A DNA stretch of 6,269 nucleotides from Candidatus Cloacimonadota bacterium (GTDB lineage: Bacteria; Cloacimonadota; Cloacimonadia; JGIOTU-2): contig JACNFI010000054.1 in NCBI GenBank assembly GCA_014384665.1, positions 1 to 6,269 of the forward strand, written 5' to 3'. Under the pieces are notes generated by a model. It saw only the letters and a program-made list of their open reading frames with translations. It made no database searches and was not told where the DNA came from. Shown here in pieces: positions 1-6,072 of this stretch (the stretch's first letter is position 1; every line of letters begins with the position of its first letter). The position numbers and the translations under genes are program-made.

Positions 1-42
1 GCCACCTATATGTTCAAAAATGTTTATAGTTATTTTCTTCAT
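1..42 (-). CDS. Partial small protein, probable STAS-like DUF4325 partner (5' end only)
   Basis: Only the first 14 codons are in the window, reading MKKITINIFEHIGG; the rest lies beyond position 1. The ATG at 42-40 follows a strong AAGGAG Shine-Dalgarno at 56-51 with an 8 nt spacer. The gene starts 33 nt after the stop of the STAS-HATPase gene, so the two are very likely one operon. A short hairpin (GTCAG-GTT-CTGAC, 60-72) sits between them, just before the ribosome site. The opening resembles what I remember of DUF4325 (STAS-like) proteins, which are often encoded directly after HATPase genes of this kind. That product call is an inference from 14 residues plus gene order. The reading frame itself is well supported by the ribosome site and position. 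Confidence 0.55.
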   Translation of the reverse strand, partial: MKKITINIFEHIGG

Positions 43-75
43 AACAATTTCTCCTTTCAGTCAGGTTCTGACCAA

Positions 76-948
76 TCAAAATATTTCATCTTCGTTAATT
101 TCTGTTGAAAGATAATAATAACTTTCCTCATTTATGTTAAATTCAAGATTTACGATTGTTCCGGGAAATTCCTTTACAATATCTCTCCTAATCATTTCAT
201 CTTTTACTTGCTCCCAATATCCATCCGCAGAAACAATCTGGATCTTGCCACTATTAATTTTTAAGAATTCTCTAATAAGAGATAAACCCAAACCACCAGG
301 TATTGTTCCCTGCCTTGTCGTATTGCCTTCTTTTACTGACCAGCTTATTGCTTCCCTTCCGGTCAAATCTTTCTCTAAAAAACCAACCACATTTCTCTTT
401 ATAGTTACCCCTAAATCAACAATAGTAAAATCTAATTTTTTCTTTACAGGATAATATTGTCCACAAGTAAATATATTTTTTGTTGTTCCGTGAACCACAG
501 CATTATTGAATATTTCAAAAATACTTTCATTTATTTTTTTCCGTAGTTGATTTGACATATCCGGCATAGTAGTTTTAGCTAATAATTCTCTGTCAAGATA
601 ATCCGTGAAAAGTTTTTCTTCCTCTGCCTTAAATCGTTTATACTTTATTGTTGTATGGTAAAAGTCATTTATTTTATATCCTCCGAAGTGACTTAAAAAA
701 TCATTTCTTTGGAATAAAGTTTTAACTTTGGAGTGAAGATTAACAATGGCAAGTTTATTAAATTCATGTTCAATTCTATGCAGAATTGCACCAAGTACTG
801 CCAGCAAATTTGCCTCAAACCAGCTTGTCTTTCGGAAATCTATAATAATTTCCCTAAAAGATAAGCCTTTTGTTTTGTGGTAAAAGTCTGTTAAAATATT
901 ATATCCCGCAAAATCGCTCCTTACTGAATTAGGGAAAATATATTTCAT
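76..948 (-). CDS. STAS + HATPase (GHKL) switch protein
   Basis: A 290-residue cytoplasmic protein with no signal peptide or membrane span. Residues about 30-90 look like a STAS fold: strand REIIIDF, then WFEANLLAVLGAILHRI and LAIVNLHSKVKTLFQRNDF. Residues about 125-272 are a GHKL-type ATPase: N box ESIFEIFNNAVVHG (141-154, metal-binding Asn around 148-149), G1 box VDLG (177-180), G2 box GGLGLSLI (218-225) and a late GT (263-264). By eye, the usual phospho-serine site of anti-sigma antagonists (D-S-S-G) reads E-A-N-L (45-48), so that serine appears absent. There is no histidine-kinase dimerisation domain, which makes a sensor kinase unlikely. The family is related to RsbW/SpoIIAB-type regulators, but the partner and substrate are unknown. 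The ATG has GGAG at 961-958 with a 9 nt spacer. A small, probably STAS-like gene follows 33 nt downstream. Confidence 0.85.
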   Translation of the reverse strand: MKYIFPNSVRSDFAGYNILTDFYHKTKGLSFREIIIDFRKTSWFEANLLAVLGAILHRIEHEFNKLAIVNLHSKVKTLFQRNDFLSHFGGYKINDFYHTTIKYKRFKAEEEKLFTDYLDRELLAKTTMPDMSNQLRKKINESIFEIFNNAVVHGTTKNIFTCGQYYPVKKKLDFTIVDLGVTIKRNVVGFLEKDLTGREAISWSVKEGNTTRQGTIPGGLGLSLIREFLKINSGKIQIVSADGYWEQVKDEMIRRDIVKEFPGTIVNLEFNINEESYYYLSTEINEDEIF

Positions 949-999
949 TTATTTTTTCTCCACAATTTTTATTTCTGCATTCGTAATTTTATATAATTC

Positions 1000-1028
1000 A
1001 TAAACTAATCAATCAATTAACTTGTCAA
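1000..1028 (-). promoter_or_regulatory. Possible sigma70-type promoter of the STAS-HATPase operon
   Basis: A perfect TTGACA lies at 1028-1023 on the minus strand. At 17 nt spacing the -10 position reads GTTTAT (1005-1000), a poor match to TATAAT. Transcription would start about 45 nt before the ATG at 948. The -35 match and the position in a long gene-free stretch support it; the -10 does not. Confidence 0.35.
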
Positions 1029-1134
1029 GAATATCTATCTTTTGTTTATACAGTTTTTTCTTTTTCCATTTGGGTTTAATTGAATTTTACCTCTACTCAA
1101 TCATTTTATTAATAATAATTTCGGTTAATAACAA

Positions 1135-1163
1135 AATTGTTTAAAAACGGAATTGTTTAAAAA
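1135..1163. repeat. 13 nt direct repeat, 16 nt period
   Basis: AATTGTTTAAAAA occurs at 1135-1147 and again at 1151-1163, separated by CGG. It lies about 190 nt upstream of the STAS-HATPase start. A 16 nt period is not an exact number of helix turns, and AT-rich sequence produces such pairs by chance, so a binding-site role is only a possibility. Confidence 0.55.
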
Positions 1164-1546
1164 TTAAAGCGTTATAAACTTATGGTTACGATTAAATCTT
1201 ATATATCCTATTTTTAGGATTAACCTCTTAAGTAATCTCCTTCAACAGTTCACATTTAGAAAGTCCACCAGTAACTTTTCTCGTAATAATTTCTCAATTT
1301 CAAAAGCTGAAAAACTCTATCTGGTTTAACAACAAAATGCACTACCACCAAGTTATTTAGTAATTTTCAAAAAATTTCAGATGCTTTGATAAGATTTATT
1401 GATCCAAGCCTTTTTAGCTTTTCGATATGTTAATTATTATTAAAGGAAATCATTCTGGATATTAGCATTAAATATTTTTGTTAGTTTCTTGTTTTTGTCG
1501 GGCAGTTATATGGTATAACCAATATAAATCCGTAATCCCAAAATGC

Positions 1547-3232
1547 CTATCTTCTTATATATACTTTATATTTATAAGTCAACTCAGTTTCTTCTTCTGG
1601 TTTGAGGAGTATTTCCCATGAGATAATGGAATTATAATTGACACCTTTCAATCCTTCTGCGATTTTTTTTATCTTTCCATTATGACTTGTTTCCAATACC
1701 TCACCTGTTAACATTTTTTTAATTTCTATAATCACCTCTTTATCTTTTAAATTCTTAATATTAAGTTCTCCTTCTACAGTAACTAAATCATGAGAATATC
1801 CATACAATTTTATATTTCTTTCTCTGGCTACTTCATTCTCGTGTCTATCTGTTTCAATATCAGGAGACACAGTTAATTTTAGATTTGTTGTTGACCCTTT
1901 TGGAGTATAGCTTATAATATCCTGAGCAAGCGGTTTCCAGCTACTTACTGTAAAAGCAGGTGCTGTAGTCCACGGATAATCAGTGGAATTTGTAAGTTTA
2001 ATTGAATGCCAGACTTGTTCTTTAACCTCTTCACTTTTATAGGATGAACTGCGAAAGCCGCTTGCATCTATATTTATTGTATTTGGAATTCTCCATTCAT
2101 ATACATGTTTATAATCAACTTCTTTAGAAAAGATATGATAATACGCTCTTTCTCCTTTTTTTAAGTTTATTGCCTTTTTGTCATAAAAAAACAAATCCTC
2201 TTCAAAAATACCCGATAGTTCTTGAATTGCAGAATATCCAAAATCCAAACTGGGAATCATTCCTTCTTTCTCAAGCTTTTCAAAGGCAACTCTTTGAGTC
2301 ATTATATTTGCCAGTGCACCACCTATCCCTCGTTTATCACCTTGTTCCAATGAGGAGATAAGCTGACTCAATGACTGCTCTAAAGCCATAGGGGATAAAA
2401 TATCAGAATATTTAAAATTTGGATAACCGACCACAAAGAACACATTTGTATTTTCTAAATCTTCAATATCGTTTATAATTGTTGTTTTCATAGTTATTCT
2501 TGCCTTCTCGGAATCTTCAATGTTTACAAGATAACTGGGGATCCAACCAATTCCCTTTTGTAAATAAGATAAACTGAGCTTTGCTTTCTCTTTATGATCT
2601 GATATTTTAAATTTTATCCTTTTGGCAATCCCTTTACTAATATAATTACTGGAATAACCATCTGGAAATTCAATCTTTGAAATATTACTTTTTTTTAGAA
2701 TTACTTCACCTTCTTTTGTTTCAATTATTACAATGGTAGCTGATTCAATCTGAGATTTACGTCTTACATAATCATAATTAGCGGGAGGTTCTTCTTCTAA
2801 TTTTCTGTTTTCAGGCACTGATTTAATCTTCCCTTCAATAATTGTTTCATTATGAAGAGTTATGATAACTTTTTTCCCAATATTAGGTTTAAACAATTCT
2901 TGTATTGATATTGCTTCTACTTCCTTTTTGATTTTTTGCTTAAATCCAATTGCTTCTTCTAATTTAGCATCTTTATCAAGTGAACCGATCCAGATAGAAC
3001 CTAAGCTTGAATTTGGCACATATTCTGTTACTCCCCAACCATCTTTTAAAGTTACTTCTCCTTCTCTTATGAAAAAGCCAAGTCCATTTTTGAATATAAT
3101 AACAGTTTTAGCTTTAGTGTTCAATACTGGTAATGAGATTTCTTCTGCAGAAACTGTTAATATTTGAATAAATAATAAGGCAGTCACAAAAAAGCCTAAA
3201 AATCCCATTTTTAATAAATACTTTCTTAGCAT
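1547..3232 (-). CDS. Secreted DUF4139-domain protein
   Basis: A 561-residue exported protein. Residues 1-29 form a signal peptide: positive start MLRKYLLK, hydrophobic core to about 26, and VSA before the likely cleavage at 29/30. Residues about 120-190 look like a small Sm/Hfq-like beta barrel (GKKVIITLHNETIIEGKIKS, then TIVIIETKEGEVILKKSNIS and IEF). From about 215 to the end it matches the DUF4139 pattern: KGIGWIPSY (226-234), a 'TIINDIEDLENTNVFFVVG' segment (251-269), DLFFYDKKAINLKKGERAYY (346-365) and a C-terminal HNGKIKK...WEILLKPEEETELTYKYKVYIRR. The role of DUF4139 proteins is poorly known; I infer a periplasmic or surface location and no enzyme activity. The long N-terminal coiled coil of MuiA-like relatives is not seen. 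The ATG at 3232 has GGGAGG at 3246-3241 with an 8 nt spacer. The gene lies 95 nt after the exporter permease on the same strand. Confidence 0.8.
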   Translation of the reverse strand: MLRKYLLKMGFLGFFVTALLFIQILTVSAEEISLPVLNTKAKTVIIFKNGLGFFIREGEVTLKDGWGVTEYVPNSSLGSIWIGSLDKDAKLEEAIGFKQKIKKEVEAISIQELFKPNIGKKVIITLHNETIIEGKIKSVPENRKLEEEPPANYDYVRRKSQIESATIVIIETKEGEVILKKSNISKIEFPDGYSSNYISKGIAKRIKFKISDHKEKAKLSLSYLQKGIGWIPSYLVNIEDSEKARITMKTTIINDIEDLENTNVFFVVGYPNFKYSDILSPMALEQSLSQLISSLEQGDKRGIGGALANIMTQRVAFEKLEKEGMIPSLDFGYSAIQELSGIFEEDLFFYDKKAINLKKGERAYYHIFSKEVDYKHVYEWRIPNTINIDASGFRSSSYKSEEVKEQVWHSIKLTNSTDYPWTTAPAFTVSSWKPLAQDIISYTPKGSTTNLKLTVSPDIETDRHENEVARERNIKLYGYSHDLVTVEGELNIKNLKDKEVIIEIKKMLTGEVLETSHNGKIKKIAEGLKGVNYNSIISWEILLKPEEETELTYKYKVYIRR

Positions 3233-3277
3233 TTTACATACCTCCCTGTTAATTGTTTATTTTACTTTCATCTTTTC

Positions 3278-3307
3278 ATATAAAATTGCAAATCAAAAAA
3301 TAGGCAA
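3278..3307 (-). promoter_or_regulatory. Weak promoter candidate before the DUF4139 gene
   Basis: TTGCCT (3307-3302) is followed at 17-18 nt by TTTATA/TTATAT (about 3284-3278), a weak match to the consensus. A separate perfect TATAAT stands at 3322-3317 without a good -35 element. The 95 nt gap after the permease holds no GC stem with a T run on the minus strand. Read-through from the exporter genes is therefore at least as likely as an independent promoter. Confidence 0.25.
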
Positions 3308-3327
3308 GTTTTTTACATTATAAAATC

Positions 3328-4623
3328 TTAATCAACCAATCTCTTCCTAAATATTCTGATTGCAATATAAGAGAATACCAGACAGATGCCTAATAAAATC
3401 CCTACACTTGGTAAAATATCCTTTATATGTAAATTTCGCCAGAAAATATCTGTGAAGCCTTTCATCGCCCAGTGGTTTAATGTAAACTTACCAATTGTCT
3501 GAATATATTTTGGCATCAAAAAAGAAGGAAACATTGAACCGCCCAGAGCAGACATCCCAAGTATCAACAGAGTTGAAATACTATTCACCTGACTTAGATT
3601 TCTGCAAATAGCTGCAATTAATACACCTAATGAAGAGCAAGCAAGTGCAGTAACTACTATCATAACGAGTAAAGCAGGTATATCCTTGAAAATATTCAGA
3701 CTAAATACAAGCCAGCCAAAGATAAACAAAACTATCAACTGGCTTAATCCCATCAAACCCACAAAAAGCATTTTTCCTGTTAATATCTCCCTCCTTTTAA
3801 CAGGAGCGATTAGCAATCTTTTTATTGTGCCATTATTTTTCTCTTCCAATATGGAGGAACCAGCATGAACGACAGAAAATAAGAGAAACATAACTGCCAT
3901 TCCAGCCACATATTGGACAAACATTATATTTTCTTCCTCCTCACCAAGTAGTTGAACTGACTTAATCTCTACGGGACTATCCATTAACCCTAAGTCACTT
4001 TCCTGGAAATCAGATGAGGACATATCATGTTCAGCACCTGAAGGAATCTTGAAATACTTACTCACAGTGTGAGAAATATCAGATTTGAAGTAATTGCCTT
4101 TCTCCTCACCAAGAAAATCATCCGCCCTTTTCCATAAACTATTAAACATCAATTGTGGAAATCTTGACATTATCACTTTTTGTATAATGCCAGTAATTAT
4201 TCCATATTCCACTGAAAACTTTGGGTCATAATGGATTTCCAGAGGAAGTTTTTCACCACTTAGCATTCTTTGTTCAAATCCTTTTGGAAGATAAATTCCT
4301 ATACCACGTTTACCTCGTTTAATCCACTCATCCATAGTTTCTAAATTAAATAAAATTGTGGAATCTCCAGAAGTATATTTAGTATGAACAGCAATCTCAG
4401 GTAGGCTATCAATAGTGGTTTGGAATAGTTCAGAAAATTCTGTTTTATCATCATCAACCATTAGAATTCTCATCTCATTCATTCCAGAAGGTTTGCCCAT
4501 TCCCCCGAACACAGCACCAAAAATCAAGGTAATAACCATTGGCACAAGATAAGTTAATACTACTGCTGATTTGCTCTTGAAAAATAATTTAATATCCTTT
4601 TTTATTAAAGTAAAAATGTTCAT
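3328..4623 (-). CDS. ABC-2 type exporter permease (PF12698-like)
   Basis: A 431-residue inner-membrane protein that should form the channel of the exporter with the preceding ATPase. The topology matches the ABC-2 family: one span at about 21-41, a large extracytoplasmic domain at about 45-230, then five spans at about 237-257, 284-308, 315-337, 346-366 and 403-424. The cytoplasmic stretch EEKNNGTIKRLLIAPVKRREILTGK (260-284) is the conserved coupling-helix region. GGSMFPSFLMP (361-371), followed by TLNHWAMKGF (381-390), is the typical late signature. The length fits YhhJ/YbhR-like permeases, which carry an ectodomain. Its ATG overlaps the ATPase stop as ATGA, and GGAG (4635-4632) lies 8 nt upstream inside the ATPase end, so translation is probably coupled. 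With a single permease gene, a homodimer is expected. The substrate cannot be read from sequence. Confidence 0.93.
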   Translation of the reverse strand: MNIFTLIKKDIKLFFKSKSAVVLTYLVPMVITLIFGAVFGGMGKPSGMNEMRILMVDDDKTEFSELFQTTIDSLPEIAVHTKYTSGDSTILFNLETMDEWIKRGKRGIGIYLPKGFEQRMLSGEKLPLEIHYDPKFSVEYGIITGIIQKVIMSRFPQLMFNSLWKRADDFLGEEKGNYFKSDISHTVSKYFKIPSGAEHDMSSSDFQESDLGLMDSPVEIKSVQLLGEEEENIMFVQYVAGMAVMFLLFSVVHAGSSILEEKNNGTIKRLLIAPVKRREILTGKMLFVGLMGLSQLIVLFIFGWLVFSLNIFKDIPALLVMIVVTALACSSLGVLIAAICRNLSQVNSISTLLILGMSALGGSMFPSFLMPKYIQTIGKFTLNHWAMKGFTDIFWRNLHIKDILPSVGILLGICLVFSYIAIRIFRKRLVD

Positions 4624-5546
4624 TCGCGCAACTCCCTTCCAGTTAATTTAAGAAACACACTTTCCAGATTCGGCTGAATTATGTCTATCTCCTCTGTTTC
4701 ATCAGGCAATTCTTCAATAACTTTAATAATATTTGCCAATTGCTTAATTAAATCCTTTCCAGTTAATTGAAAAGTTGTATCGGTTGATTTTTCTATTGAA
4801 TATTTGCTGAGCTTACTTTGATAATCTTGAAAGTTGATTTTTTCTTTAAATTTGAATTGTATGATATTTTCTTCGCCTAGAAGTTTATATAATTCTTGCT
4901 TTGTGCCAAGTGCAATAATTTTCCCATGATCAATAATAGCGATTTTAGTACATAATTTTTCCGCTTCTTCCATATAGTGAGTTGTATAGATGATGGTTTT
5001 CCCTTGTTGATGAAGTTTTTTTATCATCTCAAATATAAAGTTCCTTGATTGTGGGTCAACGCCTATGGTTGGCTCGTCCATCAGGATAATCTGCGGATTA
5101 TGAAGGAGGCTGGCAGCAATATTTATTCTTCGTTTCATTCCACCTGAATACTTTTTAAGTGTATCATTTCTTCTATCAAATAAGCCAACAAGCATTAGAG
5201 CATCTCCGCACTTCTGTTTCAGATTTTTCCCACTCAATCCATATATCTCTCCCCAGAAATTTAGGTTTTCCATTGCAGTTAACTCATCATAAAGTGAAAT
5301 TTCCTGAGGGATTACACCAACTATCTTCTTGATTTTACTATCATCATCTTGCACATTAAAATTATTGATTAAGACATCCCCCTTTTCAAAAGAAAGGTAA
5401 GTATTAAGGATATTGATCATCGTGGTCTTGCCAGCTCCATTTGGACCAAGCAAGCCAAATAATTCTCCATCCTCAATCTTCAAGGAAACATCTCGCAATG
5501 CCTGGATATTTCCGTAATTTTTGAATAAATTTTTTATTTCAATCAA
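4620..5546 (-). CDS. ABC-2 exporter ATPase (CcmA/NatA-like)
   Basis: A 308-residue nucleotide-binding subunit, complete for the family. From the TTG start: Walker A GPNGAGKTT (34-42), Q-loop VIPQ (78-81), signature YSGGMKRR (133-140), Walker B IILMDEPT (153-160, catalytic Glu158), D-loop VDPQSR (163-168) and switch His190. A C-terminal DUF4162-like tail runs from about 226 and ends in PNLESVFLKLTGRELRE. I place the start at TTG 5546 because the family begins with 'xIEIKNLFKNYG', and GAGG (5555-5552) sits 5 nt upstream. The frame stays open to an ATG at 5726, but those 60 extra codons read through a palindromic dispersed repeat (SPLKRGDTALAEGCVKRH), resemble no ABC sequence and are best seen as leader. 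The TTG start may lower expression. The protein drives export through the permease encoded immediately after it. Confidence 0.92.
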   Translation of the reverse strand: MIEIKNLFKNYGNIQALRDVSLKIEDGELFGLLGPNGAGKTTMINILNTYLSFEKGDVLINNFNVQDDDSKIKKIVGVIPQEISLYDELTAMENLNFWGEIYGLSGKNLKQKCGDALMLVGLFDRRNDTLKKYSGGMKRRINIAASLLHNPQIILMDEPTIGVDPQSRNFIFEMIKKLHQQGKTIIYTTHYMEEAEKLCTKIAIIDHGKIIALGTKQELYKLLGEENIIQFKFKEKINFQDYQSKLSKYSIEKSTDTTFQLTGKDLIKQLANIIKVIEELPDETEEIDIIQPNLESVFLKLTGRELRE

Positions 5547-5551
5547 GATAA

Positions 5552-5555
5552 CCTC
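5552..5555 (-). promoter_or_regulatory. Ribosome binding site that decides the TTG start of the ABC ATPase
   Basis: GAGG on the minus strand, within GCGAGGT (5557-5551), is followed by TTATC and the TTG at 5546. The 5 nt spacing is usable, and the start puts the protein exactly at the conserved beginning of the ABC domain. The alternative ATG at 5726 has no purine-rich site before it. Confidence 0.7.
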
Positions 5556-5580
5556 GCTTGTGTTTTTTCTATGTCTTTTT

Positions 5581-5650
5581 ACACACCCCTCGGCTAAAGC
5601 CGTATCCCCTCTTTTTAGAGGGGATTTTTTGTAATTCCCCTCTAAAAAGA
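5581..5650. repeat. Palindromic SPLKRG-type dispersed repeat
   Basis: Three nested palindromes are visible. Two 15 nt arms, TCTTTTTAGAGGGGA (5610-5624) and its exact reverse complement (5636-5650), flank an 11 nt loop. ATCCCCTCT-TTTT-AGAGGGGAT (5604-5625) is a perfect 9 bp hairpin that competes with the larger one. CGGCT-AA-AGCCG (5591-5602) follows, then CCCCTCGG near an ACACACCCC edge. The layout (CCCCTC/GAGGGG hairpin, GGCTTTAGCC, GGGGTGTGT) is a repeat type I recognise from many environmental genomes, where its translation reads SPLKRGD...AEG. Here that minus-strand frame is open and joins the ABC ATPase. On the plus strand the 9 bp hairpin is followed by six Ts, a shape that could also terminate transcription coming from the left. 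Confidence 0.8.
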
Positions 5651-5685
5651 TAAAACATAAAAATTTTCGGCTATCAGAAAAATCA

Positions 5686-5714
5686 ATTATCTTGTTATAG
5701 CCATCTGTTGAAAA
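5686..5714 (-). promoter_or_regulatory. Weak promoter candidate for the ABC exporter genes
   Basis: TTTTCA (5714-5709) and GATAAT (5691-5686) are separated by 17 nt on the minus strand. The -10 matches five of six consensus bases, the -35 four of six. Use of this site would give a leader of roughly 130 nt containing the whole palindromic repeat before the TTG start. In this AT-rich region chance matches are common. Confidence 0.25.
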
Positions 5715-5742
5715 CCATAATGACAATCATATATCAGCAATC

Positions 5743-5952
5743 TAATTAGAGTCTGTCTGTAAAGTCGGTTTTTTAGACCTTCTGAATGGTTGGCTCCCCA
5801 ATTCAATTGGGGATTCGGAATGGTTTTGTAGAGCGAATCAACCATCCCAGTTGAATTACAAACAGATTCAACGGGATAAATTGCGAAGGTCTATCCCCAA
5901 TTTAATTGGGGACCATTCGCAAGGATTTGACTTTACGGACAGACACTAATTA
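5743..5952. mobile_element. 210 bp MITE-like hairpin element with 24 bp terminal inverted repeats
   Basis: The ends at 5743-5766 and 5929-5952 are inverted copies matching at 22 of 24 positions; the outer part is TAATTAG and the inner part GTAAAGTC. TAATTA is itself palindromic, so some or all of it may be target duplication (possibly just TA) rather than element. Inside lie two near-identical 17 nt palindromes, CCCCAATTCAATTGGGG (5796-5812) and CCCCAATTTAATTGGGG (5895-5911). There are also inverted pairs AGACCTTC/GAAGGTCT (5775-5782, 5885-5892) and GAATGGT/ACCATTC (5784-5790, 5912-5918), and a central hairpin TCCC-A-GTTGAAT/ATTCAACGGGA (5845-5876). The whole could fold into one branched hairpin. 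It encodes no transposase, so it would depend on a related element elsewhere. The element separates the small membrane protein gene from the exporter genes. Confidence 0.75.
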
Positions 5953-6072
5953 AGAACTTTGATTGTTTTCGGAAAACCAAAAAACGATTGCGAAAAATAT
6001 TGCAGCACCTACGAAAATTAGACAAATCCTTAAAAATGTTTTAATAAGTTTTGAAAAGAATTTATTTATCAT
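5950..6072 (-). CDS. Small single-span membrane protein, 40 residues, unknown function
   Basis: An open frame of 40 codons beginning MINKFFSKLIKTFLRICLIF and ending WFSENNQSS. The N terminus carries four basic residues (Lys4, Lys8, Lys11, Arg15) and no acidic ones. One hydrophobic span of about residues 16-34 follows, then a short polar tail, predicting an N-inside single-pass protein. The ATG at 6072 is preceded by AAGGA (6081-6077) with a 4 nt gap, a convincing ribosome site. The TAA stop lies inside the TAATTA end of the MITE-like element. TAATTA is present at both element ends, so the stop probably existed before insertion and the protein need not be truncated. I recognise no family. It could be a genuine small protein, or the anchor remnant of a larger protein whose remainder was lost. 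It may once have been in an operon with the exporter. Confidence 0.6.
   Translation of the reverse strand: MINKFFSKLIKTFLRICLIFVGAAIFFAIVFWFSENNQSS

Larger units (their letters stand above)
949..1546. other. 598 bp gene-free, AT-rich gap with possible decayed coding traces
   Basis: No intact gene with a ribosome site is visible on either strand. One minus-strand frame from an ATG at about 1425 reads in short blocks interrupted by TAA and TGA. These include HIEKLKRLGSINLIKASEIF and then a 36-codon block at 1366-1256 containing VVVHFVVKPDRVFQLLK. This could be a worn-out small gene or chance; I recognise no family. A weak palindrome ATCCTA-TTTT-TAGGAT is at 1206-1221, and GTTATA-TGG-TATAAC sits near 1505-1519. 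Neither is followed by a T run on the minus strand, so no terminator for the DUF4139 gene can be named. The 13 nt direct repeat and possible promoter inside the gap are listed separately. Confidence 0.5.

Noticed and set aside
134..454. Plus-strand open frame opposite the STAS-HATPase gene
   Set aside because: It lies wholly inside a strongly supported minus-strand gene, has no ribosome site and no recognisable domain.
1505..1519. GTTATA-TGG-TATAAC palindrome as terminator of the DUF4139 gene
   Set aside because: The stem is AT-rich and not followed by a T run on the minus strand.
2862..3167. Plus-strand open frames opposite the DUF4139 gene (also 2170-2361)
   Set aside because: Antisense shadows of a gene with a signal peptide and family motifs; no ribosome sites.
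3234..3239. ATG-TAA minimal frame just before the DUF4139 start
   Set aside because: It lies 1 nt after the Shine-Dalgarno, too close for initiation; the ATG at 3232 with an 8 nt spacer is the real start.
3686..3868. Plus-strand open frame opposite the ABC permease
   Set aside because: Antisense to conserved membrane spans of the permease, with no independent evidence.
5547..5726. 60-residue N-terminal extension of the ABC ATPase as genuine protein
   Set aside because: It translates a palindromic repeat, while the TTG at 5546 has a GAGG ribosome site and matches the family start. Kept only as a finding.
5796..5911. CRISPR-like array suggested by the two CCCCAATT palindromes
   Set aside because: There are only two copies, they are symmetrical inside an inverted-repeat element, the spacing is not regular and no cas gene is present.
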